The notes: generated by a model not told the origin, from the letters alone. Positions 43,597 to 52,720 are shown, numbered from the stretch's first letter. The stretch: DNA of 64,000 bases from Bifidobacterium sp. ESL0732 (GCF_029395535.1 NZ_CP113920.1:682001-746000); one strand, 5' to 3'. Numbers and translations are program-made.

Positions 43597-44778
43597 ATGA
43601 AGAGAATCGTTGTTTTAGGTGCAGGTTATGCCGGTATACGTACCGTTAAGAAATTGTATGGTTCGGGTATAGATGCCCAAATCGTACTCGTCAACAAGAA
43701 TCCCTACCATTATATGACAACCCAGCTGCACGAAGTGGCCGCGGGGACCAAGGAACCTGCAGATATTACCTTTGACGTAGCGCAGACATTCGCCGATAAG
43801 AAAAACGTTCAGGTAATTCTCGATGAAGTTATTCGCATCGATCAGGACGCCAAAAGCGTCGAGCTCAAGAACAATGCTCCGCTTCAATACGATTATCTGG
43901 TCAACGCGCTTGGTTTCGAGTCCGAGACATTCGGCATTCAGGGTGCCGAGGAGAATGGCTGGCCAATCATCGACATCAATACGGCGCTTGCGGCGCGCAA
44001 ACATCTTGAAGATACGTTGAAGCGGTACAAGACCAGCCATGATCCCAACGACCTGCGCATCATCGTGTGCGGCGCGGGTTTCACAAGCATCGAATATCTG
44101 GGTGAGATTGTTCACCGCATGCCCAAGCTTGCCAAGGAATACGGGTTCCCGCGCAATAAGGTCAAGATCGACTGCATCGAAGCTGGCCCGAAGATTCTTG
44201 GTATGTTCAACCAAGATCTGGCCCAGTGGGGGGTCAAGTACCTCGAGAAGAAAGGTGTGACCTTCCACGTCTCCACACCAATCACCGAAGTAAAAACGAA
44301 TGCCGTCATGAGCAACGATAAAGAGTTCCCCGCGAACACCATTATCTGGACGACTGGTGTGCACGGCAGCCATGTCATCGCGGACTCCGGTTACGACCAG
44401 AAGCGTAATCGTGTGGTTGTGGAGGATGATTTGCGTGTCAATGGCCATCCTGACCAATTCCTCATCGGCGATGTCTCCGGCGTACCTAATCCGGACAATG
44501 GCCGCCTTTTCCCTACCACTGCTCAAATCTCCATCGCCCAGGCCGATTGCGTTGCGGAGAACCTTGTGGCGCTGATGAATGGTCAGCCTACAAAGAAATT
44601 CGTTTTCAAGGCTCTCGGTACTGTGTGCTCCCTTGGACCCACTTCAGGAATTGCATCGATTGACATGTTTGGCCACTGGAACCTGAAGGGATGGATTGCA
44701 AGTATTGCCAAAAAGCTCATTGCAGACCGTGCTGTCTTGGAGTTGGCCAATATTCGTACTATGCTAGAAAGTGATTGA
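43597..44778 (+). CDS. ndh: Type II NADH dehydrogenase (NDH-2), copy 2
   Basis: 393 residues, colinear with copy 1 over the whole length. FAD motif VLGAGYAGIRTVKKL, NADH motif IIVCGAGFTSIEYLGEI, C-terminal FAD motif FLIGDVSGVPNPDNGRLFPTTAQISIAQA. AAGGAAAAG lies upstream of the ATG. It is followed after 46 bp by cydA on the same strand without a terminator, so NADH dehydrogenase and quinol oxidase are probably made from one transcript. Sequence differences from copy 1 cluster at the N-terminal helix, the 60-75 region and the C-terminal ~40 residues, where NDH-2 proteins attach to the membrane. Confidence 0.9.
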   Translation: MKRIVVLGAGYAGIRTVKKLYGSGIDAQIVLVNKNPYHYMTTQLHEVAAGTKEPADITFDVAQTFADKKNVQVILDEVIRIDQDAKSVELKNNAPLQYDYLVNALGFESETFGIQGAEENGWPIIDINTALAARKHLEDTLKRYKTSHDPNDLRIIVCGAGFTSIEYLGEIVHRMPKLAKEYGFPRNKVKIDCIEAGPKILGMFNQDLAQWGVKYLEKKGVTFHVSTPITEVKTNAVMSNDKEFPANTIIWTTGVHGSHVIADSGYDQKRNRVVVEDDLRVNGHPDQFLIGDVSGVPNPDNGRLFPTTAQISIAQADCVAENLVALMNGQPTKKFVFKALGTVCSLGPTSGIASIDMFGHWNLKGWIASIAKKLIADRAVLELANIRTMLESD

Positions 44779-44824
44779 TTCCGTGCTTTTATAAGTAGGG
44801 AATAGTTGGGAAGAAAGGATTAAA

Positions 44825-46291
44825 ATGACTGTTTTAGGGTTATCGCGATTCCAGTTCGCGATGACGACGGTCTTCCATTTCTTCTTCGTGCCGTTATCTA
44901 TCGGTTTGGCATTTACTGTAGCCGTAATGGAAACGTTATACGTAGCGAAGAGGAAATACGTCTATAAGCGCATGGCGCAGTTCTGGGGAAAGATTTTCCT
45001 CCTGAGCTTTGCAGTTGGCGTAGTGACCGGCATCATCCAGGAATTCCAATTCGGTATGAACTGGTCGAACTATTCGCGTTTCATGGGCGACATCTTCGGA
45101 GCGCCGCTGGCCATTGAGGCTCTGCTGGCGTTCTTCATGGAGTCCACATTCATCGGTGTCTGGATGTTCACTTGGAACCGCTTCAAGCCGGGTGTGCATG
45201 TTATTTTCATCTGGCTGACCTGGTTGGGCTCCACAGTTTCCGCCATTTGGATTCTCGCGGCCAACAGCTTCATGCAGAACCCTGTGGGCTTCGGCATCAA
45301 CAAGAAGACTGGGCATGCAGAGATGACGAATTTCGCTGCTGTCATCGGCAACCCCCAGCTTTGGCGTCAGTTCCCGCATGTCGCTACCGGCGCGTTGATG
45401 CTCGGCGGTATGGTTGTGGTCGGCATGAGCGCCTTCGGCTTCATGCACAAGAACGCTGACCGTGCCTTCTTCACCCGTTCGATTCGCGTCGGTGCCATCA
45501 TCGCGTTGATCGGTTCGATTCTCGTCATCATCACCGGCGATCTGCAGACCCTCGAGGTCATCAAGGATCAGCCTATGAAGTTCGCCGCCACTGAAGGCAT
45601 TTATGAGGATCTCAAGAGCCCGGCGCCTTGGATGGTCGTCGGCTTCATGAACGAAGGCAGCCACACGGCCGCTGGTCTCGAGATCCCCGGCATGCTCTCC
45701 CTGCTTGCGTTCCACAAGCTCTACGGCGGAACCATTCAGGGTATGAACACCTTGAACCAGCAGTTCCTCGGTGAGCGTGGCAAGATCATCAAGAACGGCC
45801 TCGAGCATCCTGAGATTTCGAACTACTACGTGCCTGCCAATGTGCTGTTCTGGAGCTTCCGCTTCATGGCCGCCGTCGGTTTCGCCGTGTTGATTCTCGC
45901 CATCTGCGTGCTTTGGTTCACCCGCGCCTCCAAGAACACCTTAGCGGACAGCCGCTGGAAGCTTTGGGTCCTGGGCGTCTGCACCTATCTGCCGTTCATC
46001 GGCACCACCGGTGGCTGGCTCATCACCGAGCTCGGTCGCTATCCGTGGATCGTCTATGGCCTGCAGACCATCGCCGACGCTGTCTCGCCGACAGCTACCG
46101 TGACGAGCTTGCTAATCACCAATATCGTCTACTTCCTGCTCTTCTGCCTCATGGGCGGCGTGATGATCTTCTACTCCCGCCGTGTGCTTCATCAGGGGCC
46201 GGAGCCAGATGTTGAAGGTTCTGCACAAACGGCTACCGCAGGTGCACATGTTGGTGCTCATGCGGCCAATAGAAAGGTGGCGTTGGCATGA
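44825..46291 (+). CDS. cydA: Cytochrome bd oxidase subunit I
   Basis: 488 residues, nine membrane helices. Reduces O2 to water with electrons from quinol. Heme ligands are all present: His18 (b595), His184 and Met347 (b558), and the acidic pair Glu98/Glu106 corresponding to E. coli Glu99/Glu107. The quinol-binding Lys251 and Glu256 in QPMKFAATEG are conserved, and GRYPWIVYG is present. The Q-loop is short (about 85 residues versus about 135 in E. coli), placing it in the short-Q-loop type common in Gram-positives. GAAAGGA precedes the ATG. The stop overlaps cydB by ATGA. Confidence 0.97.
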   Translation: MTVLGLSRFQFAMTTVFHFFFVPLSIGLAFTVAVMETLYVAKRKYVYKRMAQFWGKIFLLSFAVGVVTGIIQEFQFGMNWSNYSRFMGDIFGAPLAIEALLAFFMESTFIGVWMFTWNRFKPGVHVIFIWLTWLGSTVSAIWILAANSFMQNPVGFGINKKTGHAEMTNFAAVIGNPQLWRQFPHVATGALMLGGMVVVGMSAFGFMHKNADRAFFTRSIRVGAIIALIGSILVIITGDLQTLEVIKDQPMKFAATEGIYEDLKSPAPWMVVGFMNEGSHTAAGLEIPGMLSLLAFHKLYGGTIQGMNTLNQQFLGERGKIIKNGLEHPEISNYYVPANVLFWSFRFMAAVGFAVLILAICVLWFTRASKNTLADSRWKLWVLGVCTYLPFIGTTGGWLITELGRYPWIVYGLQTIADAVSPTATVTSLLITNIVYFLLFCLMGGVMIFYSRRVLHQGPEPDVEGSAQTATAGAHVGAHAANRKVALA

Positions 46292-47358
46292 TTGAATTTC
46301 TAGCTAAGCCATTGATCGATGGCAACAATTTCTTGCAATTGCTGTGGTTCTTTGTGATTGCTTTGGTATTCGCCATCTTCCTTTTCCTTGACGGCATTGA
46401 TTTCGGTGTCGGCATGGCCACCCGCGTGCTGGCCCATAACGGCGATGAGCGTGCGCTGTACATGCGTGCGGTCGGCCCGCACTGGGACGGCAACGAGGTC
46501 TGGCTCATCACCGGCGGTGGCGCTATGTTCGCCTCCTTCCCACTGTGGTATGCAAGCCTCTTCTCCGGTTATTACCTGCTGCTCTTCATCGTGTTGGTCG
46601 GCCTGATTCTGCGTGGCGTCTCATTCGAGTTCGCCGCACATGCCATCACCGATCGTGAGCGCAACGTGTGGCAGTGGGCCAACTTCGCCGGCAGCGTCAT
46701 CGCGCCGTTCGGCCTGGGCATGATGCTCACCAGCGTCATTCAGGGCGTTCCGATGGATGCTCAGGGCAACGTTCACGCCGGTTTCTTCGACGTGGTCAAC
46801 CTGCTCTCCATCGTCGGTGGCGTGGCTGTGGTGTTCTTCAGCTTCCTGCACGGTCTGCACTTCCTGAGCCTGAAGCTCGACGAAGCGACGTCCGAGAGGA
46901 TGCTTAACACCTCCAAGAAGACCTACTGGATCGCCTACCCGGCACTCGTGATCTTCGTCATTTTGGCGTTCATCTTCACTGATTTCTATCAGCGTCGCAC
47001 CAAGTCCACACTGCTGATCACCGTGGTCATTCTGGCCGCGACGATCTGTGGTCATGTTGCAGCCTACAAGAAGCGCGGAGGCTTCGCCTTCCTCGCTTCG
47101 GGCATCACTCTCGCCGGCATCATCGCCTTCATCTTCAACGGGCTTTTCCCGAACGTGATGATCGCGACTGATCCGTCCAAGAGCCTGGCTGTGTCCACCG
47201 CCTCGTCTTCGCAGTACACGTTGGAAATTATGACCATCGTGCTTTGCTGCCTGCTGCCGATTGTTCTGATCTACTTCAGCTGGTCTTATTTCATCCAGCG
47301 CAAGCGTTTGCTCACGGACAACTCGCCAGAAGCCATCAAGGCGGCTTTGGCCAAGTGA
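46288..47358 (+). CDS. cydB: Cytochrome bd oxidase subunit II
   Basis: 356 residues, eight or nine membrane helices. Typical CydB opening with LLQLLWFFVIALVFAIFLFLDGIDFGVGM and the signature VGPHWDGNEVWLITGGGAMFASFPLWYAS (about 60-90). It forms the heterodimer with CydA. The start ATG overlaps the cydA stop (ATGA), so subunit synthesis is coupled. After the stop comes a 149-bp gap with a large hairpin before the cydDC exporter genes. Confidence 0.96.
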   Translation: MIEFLAKPLIDGNNFLQLLWFFVIALVFAIFLFLDGIDFGVGMATRVLAHNGDERALYMRAVGPHWDGNEVWLITGGGAMFASFPLWYASLFSGYYLLLFIVLVGLILRGVSFEFAAHAITDRERNVWQWANFAGSVIAPFGLGMMLTSVIQGVPMDAQGNVHAGFFDVVNLLSIVGGVAVVFFSFLHGLHFLSLKLDEATSERMLNTSKKTYWIAYPALVIFVILAFIFTDFYQRRTKSTLLITVVILAATICGHVAAYKKRGGFAFLASGITLAGIIAFIFNGLFPNVMIATDPSKSLAVSTASSSQYTLEIMTIVLCCLLPIVLIYFSWSYFIQRKRLLTDNSPEAIKAALAK

Positions 47359-47398
47359 CGGACTGATGTTCGCTCTTTCGATTGAAAGTTAGATCAAT

Positions 47399-47472
47399 GC
47401 CCGATACTCTTATCTCGCAGCGATGAATGTGCAATAATGTTCATTGATGCGGGTGAGTATCGGGCTTTCTTT
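47399..47472 (+). terminator. Large two-part hairpin with T-rich tail between cydB and cydD
   Basis: Outer arms GCCCGATACTC (47399-47409) and GAGTATCGGGC (47455-47465) are perfect. The interior forms a second 12-bp stem (CGCAGCGATGAA with TTCATTGATGCG, one mismatch and one G-U). TTTCTTT follows. It can act as a terminator or partial attenuator so that cydDC is made in a different amount from cydAB. Confidence 0.8.
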
Positions 47473-47507
47473 GTCTTAAAAATATCCGTTAGTAGTTGGG
47501 ACTGGTC

Positions 47508-49499
47508 GTGATCGATAAAAGTCTATTCAGGTTCGACGGGGTACGACAGCGTATGGGGCTTTTGGCCTTGCTCTCGTTGGTGCAGGCGTTGTCCATCGTC
47601 GGCCAGGCCCACGGCTTGGCGCGGGGACTGGTGGAGATATGGAAGCTTCACGCGGTTTCCACGCTTATAGGCCCCTCTCTGGAGTTCCTCGCTTTCTATG
47701 CCGTGCGTCACTTATGCGATGTGGCCAAGCAACGTATTTCCAGCAAATACGGAAAATATGTGGCCGGGCAGATTCGCCCGCAGCTACAACACAAGATTTT
47801 CAGACTTGGTCCGCAGGCGTTGGCCTCACGCGGCACCGGTTCGACGGTGACGATGCTCATTGACGGTCTTGATCAGGTCAAAAGTTATATCGAGATCCTC
47901 CTGCCGAAGATGACCGACATGATGCTCATTTCGTTGGTCATCCTCATAGCAGTTTGGTGGCAAGACTGGGTGAGTGGCCTGGTGCTGTTGCTGATGTATC
48001 CTCTTATCATTTTCTTCATGGTCATCCTTGGACTCGCCGCCCGCGACCGTTCCAACAAACAATATGCCCAATTCAATATTCTCAATACCAAATTCGTCGA
48101 CAGCATCCTCGGCCTGCCGACCCTGAAGATGCTCGGCGTCGATAAGGAATACGAAGGCGAGATCTACAGCGTCAGCGAACGCTTCCGCAAACGCACCATC
48201 GACGTGCTCAAGGTCGCGATGACCTCGACCTTCGCATTGGATTGGTTCACCACGCTTGGTATCGCCATCATGGCCGTTTTTCTGGGCCTGCGTTTGGTCA
48301 ACGGCACCATGCCACTGTTCCCGGCCATGTTCGCGCTGATCATGGCCCCTGATTACTTCCTGCCGGTGCGCCAGTTCGGCGACAACTATCACGCCACCCT
48401 CGACGGCAAGAACGCCCTGCACGACATCATGAGCTTCATTGATAGTCCCGAGACTCCGCAGGACACCGAGACGGAGTGGGACGGCTGGAAGGCCGACAGC
48501 GAGCTCAAGTTGGAGGATGTCGACTTCGCCTATCCTGAGGGCAGTAGACCTCAAGGTGATGACGAGAGTCAGACTGTGGCGAGTCATAGCGTTGCCATGA
48601 ACGCCGTCGAACAGCAACGCGAGGGAGAAGACGATACCAAGCCCGATAATTCCGACAATTCCGAATCGGATTCCAAGACCGTTGCGAAGTCTGGTTCGAA
48701 AGCCAAGGGGCATCGCCGACGTGGCAAAAAAGGTGCCGAACCTGATGAGGCTGACGCTGAAGGCAAAGTCGTCAAACAACAGGTTGCCACGCAGCCGGAC
48801 GCTTTGCATCATGTTTCGATGGATTTCAATGGTTACGGCAAAATCGCTGTCATCGGTAAATCAGGTGCCGGCAAATCGACACTGGTCAATCTGCTCGCAG
48901 GCTTCAACATCCCGCACGCCGGTTCCATTGAACTTGACGGCCACAAACTCGATAGTTTCAACGTCGAGGCATGGCAACGCCATATCAGTTACATTCCGCA
49001 GACTCCCTATATATTTAGCGGTTCCATTGCCGACAATATTCGTTTCTATGTCAATGACGCCAGCCTCGAAGACGTCAAGGCGGCCGCGCACGAAGCTGGT
49101 CTGGACGAGTGGCTCACGGAACTCGCCGATGGGCTTGACACCCAGATAGGGGAGGGCAACCGCGGCATCAGTGGCGGCCAGGCCCAGCGTATCGCGCTTG
49201 CCAGAGTCCTTCTCGACAAGTCGCGCGAAGTGTTGCTTTTTGACGAGCCCACTGCACACCTTGATATCGAAACCGAATATGATTTGAAGAAGACGCTATT
49301 GCCAATTATGGAAAATCATCTGGTCGTCCTCGCCACACACCGTCTTCACTGGCTGGCGAACGTCGACCAGGTGCTTGTCCTCGACGAAGGCAAGATAGTC
49401 GAATCCGGCACACCCAAGGAATTGATCGGTGCAGGCGGTCCGCTGGATCACCTCATCGACGAGATGGGAGGTAACCAGATTGACCAATACCTCGACTGA
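47508..49499 (+). CDS. cydD: CydD-type ABC transporter subunit with an unusual insertion
   Basis: 663 residues. Half-transporter of the CydDC heterodimer, which exports thiols and is needed for cytochrome bd assembly. Six membrane helices (about 15-310), then a nucleotide-binding domain: Walker A IGKSGAGKST (about 450-458), signature NRGISGGQAQR, Walker B VLLFDEPTAHLD, switch His in ATHRLHWL. Between the A-loop (VDFAYPEG, about 343) and Walker A there is an extra ~80-residue highly charged, Ser/Asp/Lys-rich insertion (48540-48790) absent from ordinary CydD. The start is GTG at 47508 preceded by GGGA; a TTG at 47496 is possible. The 3' end overlaps cydC. Confidence 0.9.
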   Translation: MIDKSLFRFDGVRQRMGLLALLSLVQALSIVGQAHGLARGLVEIWKLHAVSTLIGPSLEFLAFYAVRHLCDVAKQRISSKYGKYVAGQIRPQLQHKIFRLGPQALASRGTGSTVTMLIDGLDQVKSYIEILLPKMTDMMLISLVILIAVWWQDWVSGLVLLLMYPLIIFFMVILGLAARDRSNKQYAQFNILNTKFVDSILGLPTLKMLGVDKEYEGEIYSVSERFRKRTIDVLKVAMTSTFALDWFTTLGIAIMAVFLGLRLVNGTMPLFPAMFALIMAPDYFLPVRQFGDNYHATLDGKNALHDIMSFIDSPETPQDTETEWDGWKADSELKLEDVDFAYPEGSRPQGDDESQTVASHSVAMNAVEQQREGEDDTKPDNSDNSESDSKTVAKSGSKAKGHRRRGKKGAEPDEADAEGKVVKQQVATQPDALHHVSMDFNGYGKIAVIGKSGAGKSTLVNLLAGFNIPHAGSIELDGHKLDSFNVEAWQRHISYIPQTPYIFSGSIADNIRFYVNDASLEDVKAAAHEAGLDEWLTELADGLDTQIGEGNRGISGGQAQRIALARVLLDKSREVLLFDEPTAHLDIETEYDLKKTLLPIMENHLVVLATHRLHWLANVDQVLVLDEGKIVESGTPKELIGAGGPLDHLIDEMGGNQIDQYLD

Positions 49500-51390
49500 T
49501 ACACAGGCAGCGGCAACCATGAAGACCTCCAAGCCCAGCAGCACGAATGGTAATACCATGAACAATACCGGTGAAACAGCAGCGGCCGTAGCTTCCGCCT
49601 CGACGAAGGGCGGCAAGACAAGACTGCGTGATTACCTCAAAATTTGGGACAATGACCACTGGTTCTGGCCGTATCTCAAGGAAAACAAGCGCAAGCTTGC
49701 GATGATCTTCTTCCTCGGATCCATGACCTTCGTGTGCGCTGCCGCTCTGATGTTCACCGCTGGATACCTTATCAATCGTTCGGCACGTATGCCCTATAAC
49801 ATTCTCATGGTCTACGTTCCGATCGTCCTGACGCGTGCTTTCGGCATCGGCCGCCCAGTGTTCAAATACGTCGAACAGCTCAAAAGCCACGACTGGGTGC
49901 TCCATGTCATCTCCAAGTTGCGCGTGCAGCTTTACCGCACCCTCTCCAAGGACGCCGCCTTCCTCAACGAGCACGAACGTACGGGCAGCGTGCTGAGCCT
50001 CCTGGCCGACGATCTCGACCACCTCGAGAACTTCTACCTGCGCACCATTTTCCCCACCGTAGTGGCTTATATCCTTTGGATCATCGTCACCATCGCCATG
50101 GGGGTATTCTCGTGGGTCTCCTCGTTGCTGCTCTTCCTGATGCTGGCGTTGGTGTTGATTCTTATCCCTTTGGTCTCGCTGAGTTTCTCCACCGGCCATT
50201 TCGCGCTGGAAAAGCAACAGCAGGCGCAGGAATACACGAAGGTCACCGAAAGCTATCTCGGCCTGAGTGACTGGGTCATTACCCACAAAGACAAGGACTT
50301 CGTCTCCATCGGAGCCGACGAGTACCGGCGTATCCAGGAGAGCAAAGACCAGCAGAAGACTTTCGAACGCTGGCGCAACTTTGCCATCCAGGTCGTCTTC
50401 GGCGTCATTGCCATCGGCCTGATGGTCGGGGCGGGCTTGACCATGACGGGCTCCAAGTCCATCGCCGATTGGTCAGCCTCCATTGTGCTTGCCGTCTTCC
50501 CACTGGTCGATTGCTTCATCAACGTGGCTCAGGCCACCGCCGAAATACCGCTGTATAGCGATTCGCTAGAGCACTTGAACAATCTGACCAATCGCGTCGA
50601 GGCACGCCAGCAGGTGCCGGTTGAGCAGCAAAAGCTTGACGGTTCGATTGAAAGCATTGATTTCGACCATGTCACGTTCGCCTACGGCCCCGGCCAACCG
50701 ACGCTGCTCGACGACTTCACCCTGCATATCAAGGCGGGAGAAAAGGTCGCGTTGCTCGGCCCCAGCGGTGAGGGCAAGACCACGATCCTCCAGCTGCTGC
50801 TGGGCGATTTGGTCCCACAACAAGGCAGCATCACCATCAACGGCATCCCTGTGGCGGCGCTGCAGGACGAGCGTGCCCGCATCTTCGGCTACTTGAACCA
50901 GCAGGCGTTCCTCTTCAACTCAACCATCGCCGAGAATGTGCGTCTTGGGGCTCCGGATGCGACCGATGACGACGTATGGGCGGCGCTCAAGGCCGTGCAG
51001 CTTGATGATGCCGTGCGGGCGCTTCCCGACGGGATTGACACATCCGTCGACGAGGCGGGTCAGCGCTTCTCCGGAGGCCAACGTCAGCGCATAGCCTTGG
51101 CTCGTATTGTGCTGAAGGACACCCCGATGATTTTGTTGGACGAGCCGACCATCGGCCTCGACCCGATCACTGAACGGGAGCTGATGTCGAAGATATTCTC
51201 CGCCGCCGGCGACCGCACCATGCTCTGGGTCACCCATCATCTGCAGGGCCTCGAGCAATCCGATCAGGTCATCTTCCTTGACAATGGCAAGATCGCCATG
51301 CAGGGCGCTCCCGCCGCTCTCTACCGTACCAACGAGCGTTTCCGCGAGCTCTATCGTCTTGATGTCGGTGAGCTGGAAACGGCTCGCTGA
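49480..51390 (+). CDS. cydC: CydC-type ABC transporter subunit
   Basis: 636 residues. Partner of CydD in the thiol exporter for cytochrome bd maturation. A ~60-residue Thr/Ser-rich N-terminus precedes six membrane helices (about 85-350) and the nucleotide-binding domain with Walker A LGPSGEGKTT, signature RFSGGQRQR and Walker B MILLDEPTIGLD, switch His in VTHHLQGLE. GGGAGG about eight bases before a TTG at 49480 supports that start, which overlaps the cydD end by 20 bases; ATG at 49519 is an alternative. A strong terminator follows. Confidence 0.92.
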   Translation: MTNTSTDTQAAATMKTSKPSSTNGNTMNNTGETAAAVASASTKGGKTRLRDYLKIWDNDHWFWPYLKENKRKLAMIFFLGSMTFVCAAALMFTAGYLINRSARMPYNILMVYVPIVLTRAFGIGRPVFKYVEQLKSHDWVLHVISKLRVQLYRTLSKDAAFLNEHERTGSVLSLLADDLDHLENFYLRTIFPTVVAYILWIIVTIAMGVFSWVSSLLLFLMLALVLILIPLVSLSFSTGHFALEKQQQAQEYTKVTESYLGLSDWVITHKDKDFVSIGADEYRRIQESKDQQKTFERWRNFAIQVVFGVIAIGLMVGAGLTMTGSKSIADWSASIVLAVFPLVDCFINVAQATAEIPLYSDSLEHLNNLTNRVEARQQVPVEQQKLDGSIESIDFDHVTFAYGPGQPTLLDDFTLHIKAGEKVALLGPSGEGKTTILQLLLGDLVPQQGSITINGIPVAALQDERARIFGYLNQQAFLFNSTIAENVRLGAPDATDDDVWAALKAVQLDDAVRALPDGIDTSVDEAGQRFSGGQRQRIALARIVLKDTPMILLDEPTIGLDPITERELMSKIFSAAGDRTMLWVTHHLQGLEQSDQVIFLDNGKIAMQGAPAALYRTNERFRELYRLDVGELETAR

Positions 51391-51425
51391 AAGTAAAATG
51401 AGAAGCCGGGACATGAAATACAATG

Positions 51426-51475
51426 AATTGACGGGCGGATGACTTTAGTCGGGCATCCGCCCGTCAATTATTTCG
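51426..51475. terminator. Rho-independent terminator after cydC
   Basis: A 16-bp perfect stem: AATTGACGGGCGGATG (51426-51441) with its complement at 51454-51469, loop 12 bases, then ATTTCG. It could act in both directions. Confidence 0.9.
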
Positions 51476-51540
51476 CTATTAATCATTCGATATCGATATT
51501 GCTTGAAATGTTTTGGATTTAAAGGGTCGAAGCAGAAAAA

Positions 51541-51612
51541 CGTCAGAACATCAGAACATCAGAACGTCAGAACGTCAGAACATCAGAACATCAAGATGTC
51601 AAAATATCAGAG
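51541..51612. repeat. Octanucleotide tandem repeat, unit CRTCAGAA
   Basis: Six clean 8-bp units (CGTCAGAA or CATCAGAA) from 51541 to 51588 are followed by about three to four degenerate units that run into the 3' end of the polyprenyl synthase gene. It lies between two convergent genes. Confidence 0.9.
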
Positions 51613-51614
51613 CC

Positions 51615-52586
51615 TCAAAGCGTCTTGATGAATTTGTCGATGACGTCGACCAGAGCCTTGACCGTGCTTGGCCTGATTGCTGGGTACTTGCTGTCGGCAA
51701 TCATAGCCTTCGCCGCTTCCAGATGTTTCAGCGCCTCGCCTTTGGATTCTTTGATGTACTGCGGATGTGCGTTGAAATAGTCAAGCACCTTCAGTGGGTC
51801 GTCGAGTTTGACGATATCTGCAAACGCAGGGTCATCTTTGACGGCCAGAATTACGGGCAGCGTGTAAATGCCGTCTCGGATGTCTTCAAGTTTCGGCTTG
51901 CCGGAGTCGTGGGCGACGTCAAAATCGCCTATATCATCGAGAATCTGGAAGGCGATGCCCAAATGCTCTCCGAATTTTGCCGCCTGTTCAAGCGATTGCT
52001 GTGAGGGGGAGTCTGTGGTCAGTTTGATGCCGGTGATGGCCGCAAGGCGGAAGAGCGCTGCGGTCTTGCCGGTGATGGCGCGTTCGTAGTATTCCTTGGA
52101 AGTGTTGATGTCGTGACGCGCCGATTCCTGCAACAAGTCACCGGAAACGATCTCATTGACGGTATGGGCCTGTTCGGCGATGAACGCCGTGTCGGGGGCG
52201 ATGGTCGCGATGATTTCCATATAGCGCGAAAGAATCAAATCGCCCAGATAGATGGCGGCTTTGTTGCCACGCACGGTCTGGATGGTCGGTTCGTTGCGTC
52301 GTACGGACGCGTTGTCGAGCACGTCATCATGGACCAGAGTGGCCAGGTGCAGCATCTCGATGGCAGCCGCGCCGGTGATGACTTTGTCGCTGACATGGTG
52401 GGGATTGTCGTCTTGGACAACGTATGAGAAGAGCAGGACCAGTGAGGCGCGAATCATTTTGCCGTGGTTGTCAAGCAGGTGGCGGTAATCCTCGCGATAT
52501 GGGGTCACGTTGTCCTCTTCAGAGTGCATCGTTTGCACCACGCGCTTCAGATCATCGCGCAACAGGAGTTCCTGCTGATTTGGCAT
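51615..52586 (-). CDS. Long-chain trans-polyprenyl diphosphate synthase
   Basis: 323 residues, all-helical. Elongates an allylic diphosphate with isopentenyl diphosphate. Both Asp-rich motifs are present: HDDVLDNASVRR (about 87-98) and FQILDDIGDFD (about 219-229). The residue five positions before the first motif is Ala (LATLVHDD), a small residue typical of long-chain producers such as heptaprenyl synthase component II. GAGAGG lies about nine bases before the ATG at 52586. It is convergent with cydDC; the context and the presence of menA suggest that it makes the menaquinone side chain, although an undecaprenyl-type or other prenyl role cannot be excluded. Confidence 0.9.
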   Translation of the reverse strand: MPNQQELLLRDDLKRVVQTMHSEEDNVTPYREDYRHLLDNHGKMIRASLVLLFSYVVQDDNPHHVSDKVITGAAAIEMLHLATLVHDDVLDNASVRRNEPTIQTVRGNKAAIYLGDLILSRYMEIIATIAPDTAFIAEQAHTVNEIVSGDLLQESARHDINTSKEYYERAITGKTAALFRLAAITGIKLTTDSPSQQSLEQAAKFGEHLGIAFQILDDIGDFDVAHDSGKPKLEDIRDGIYTLPVILAVKDDPAFADIVKLDDPLKVLDYFNAHPQYIKESKGEALKHLEAAKAMIADSKYPAIRPSTVKALVDVIDKFIKTL

Positions 52587-52720
52587 GCGTACCCGACCTC
52601 TCGAAAATGTCTATTAATCTGACGAACGTACCTAATATAGCATGATGGCCGATATTAAATGGTATTGAACAGCTAAAGCTTTCGGGCCAGTCATACCGGA
52701 TGTCGTAGATTTGCGTTATG

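Noticed and set aside
51541..51612. CRISPR or phage attachment site
   Set aside because: The pattern is a simple 8-bp tandem repeat without spacers, tRNA overlap or integrase.
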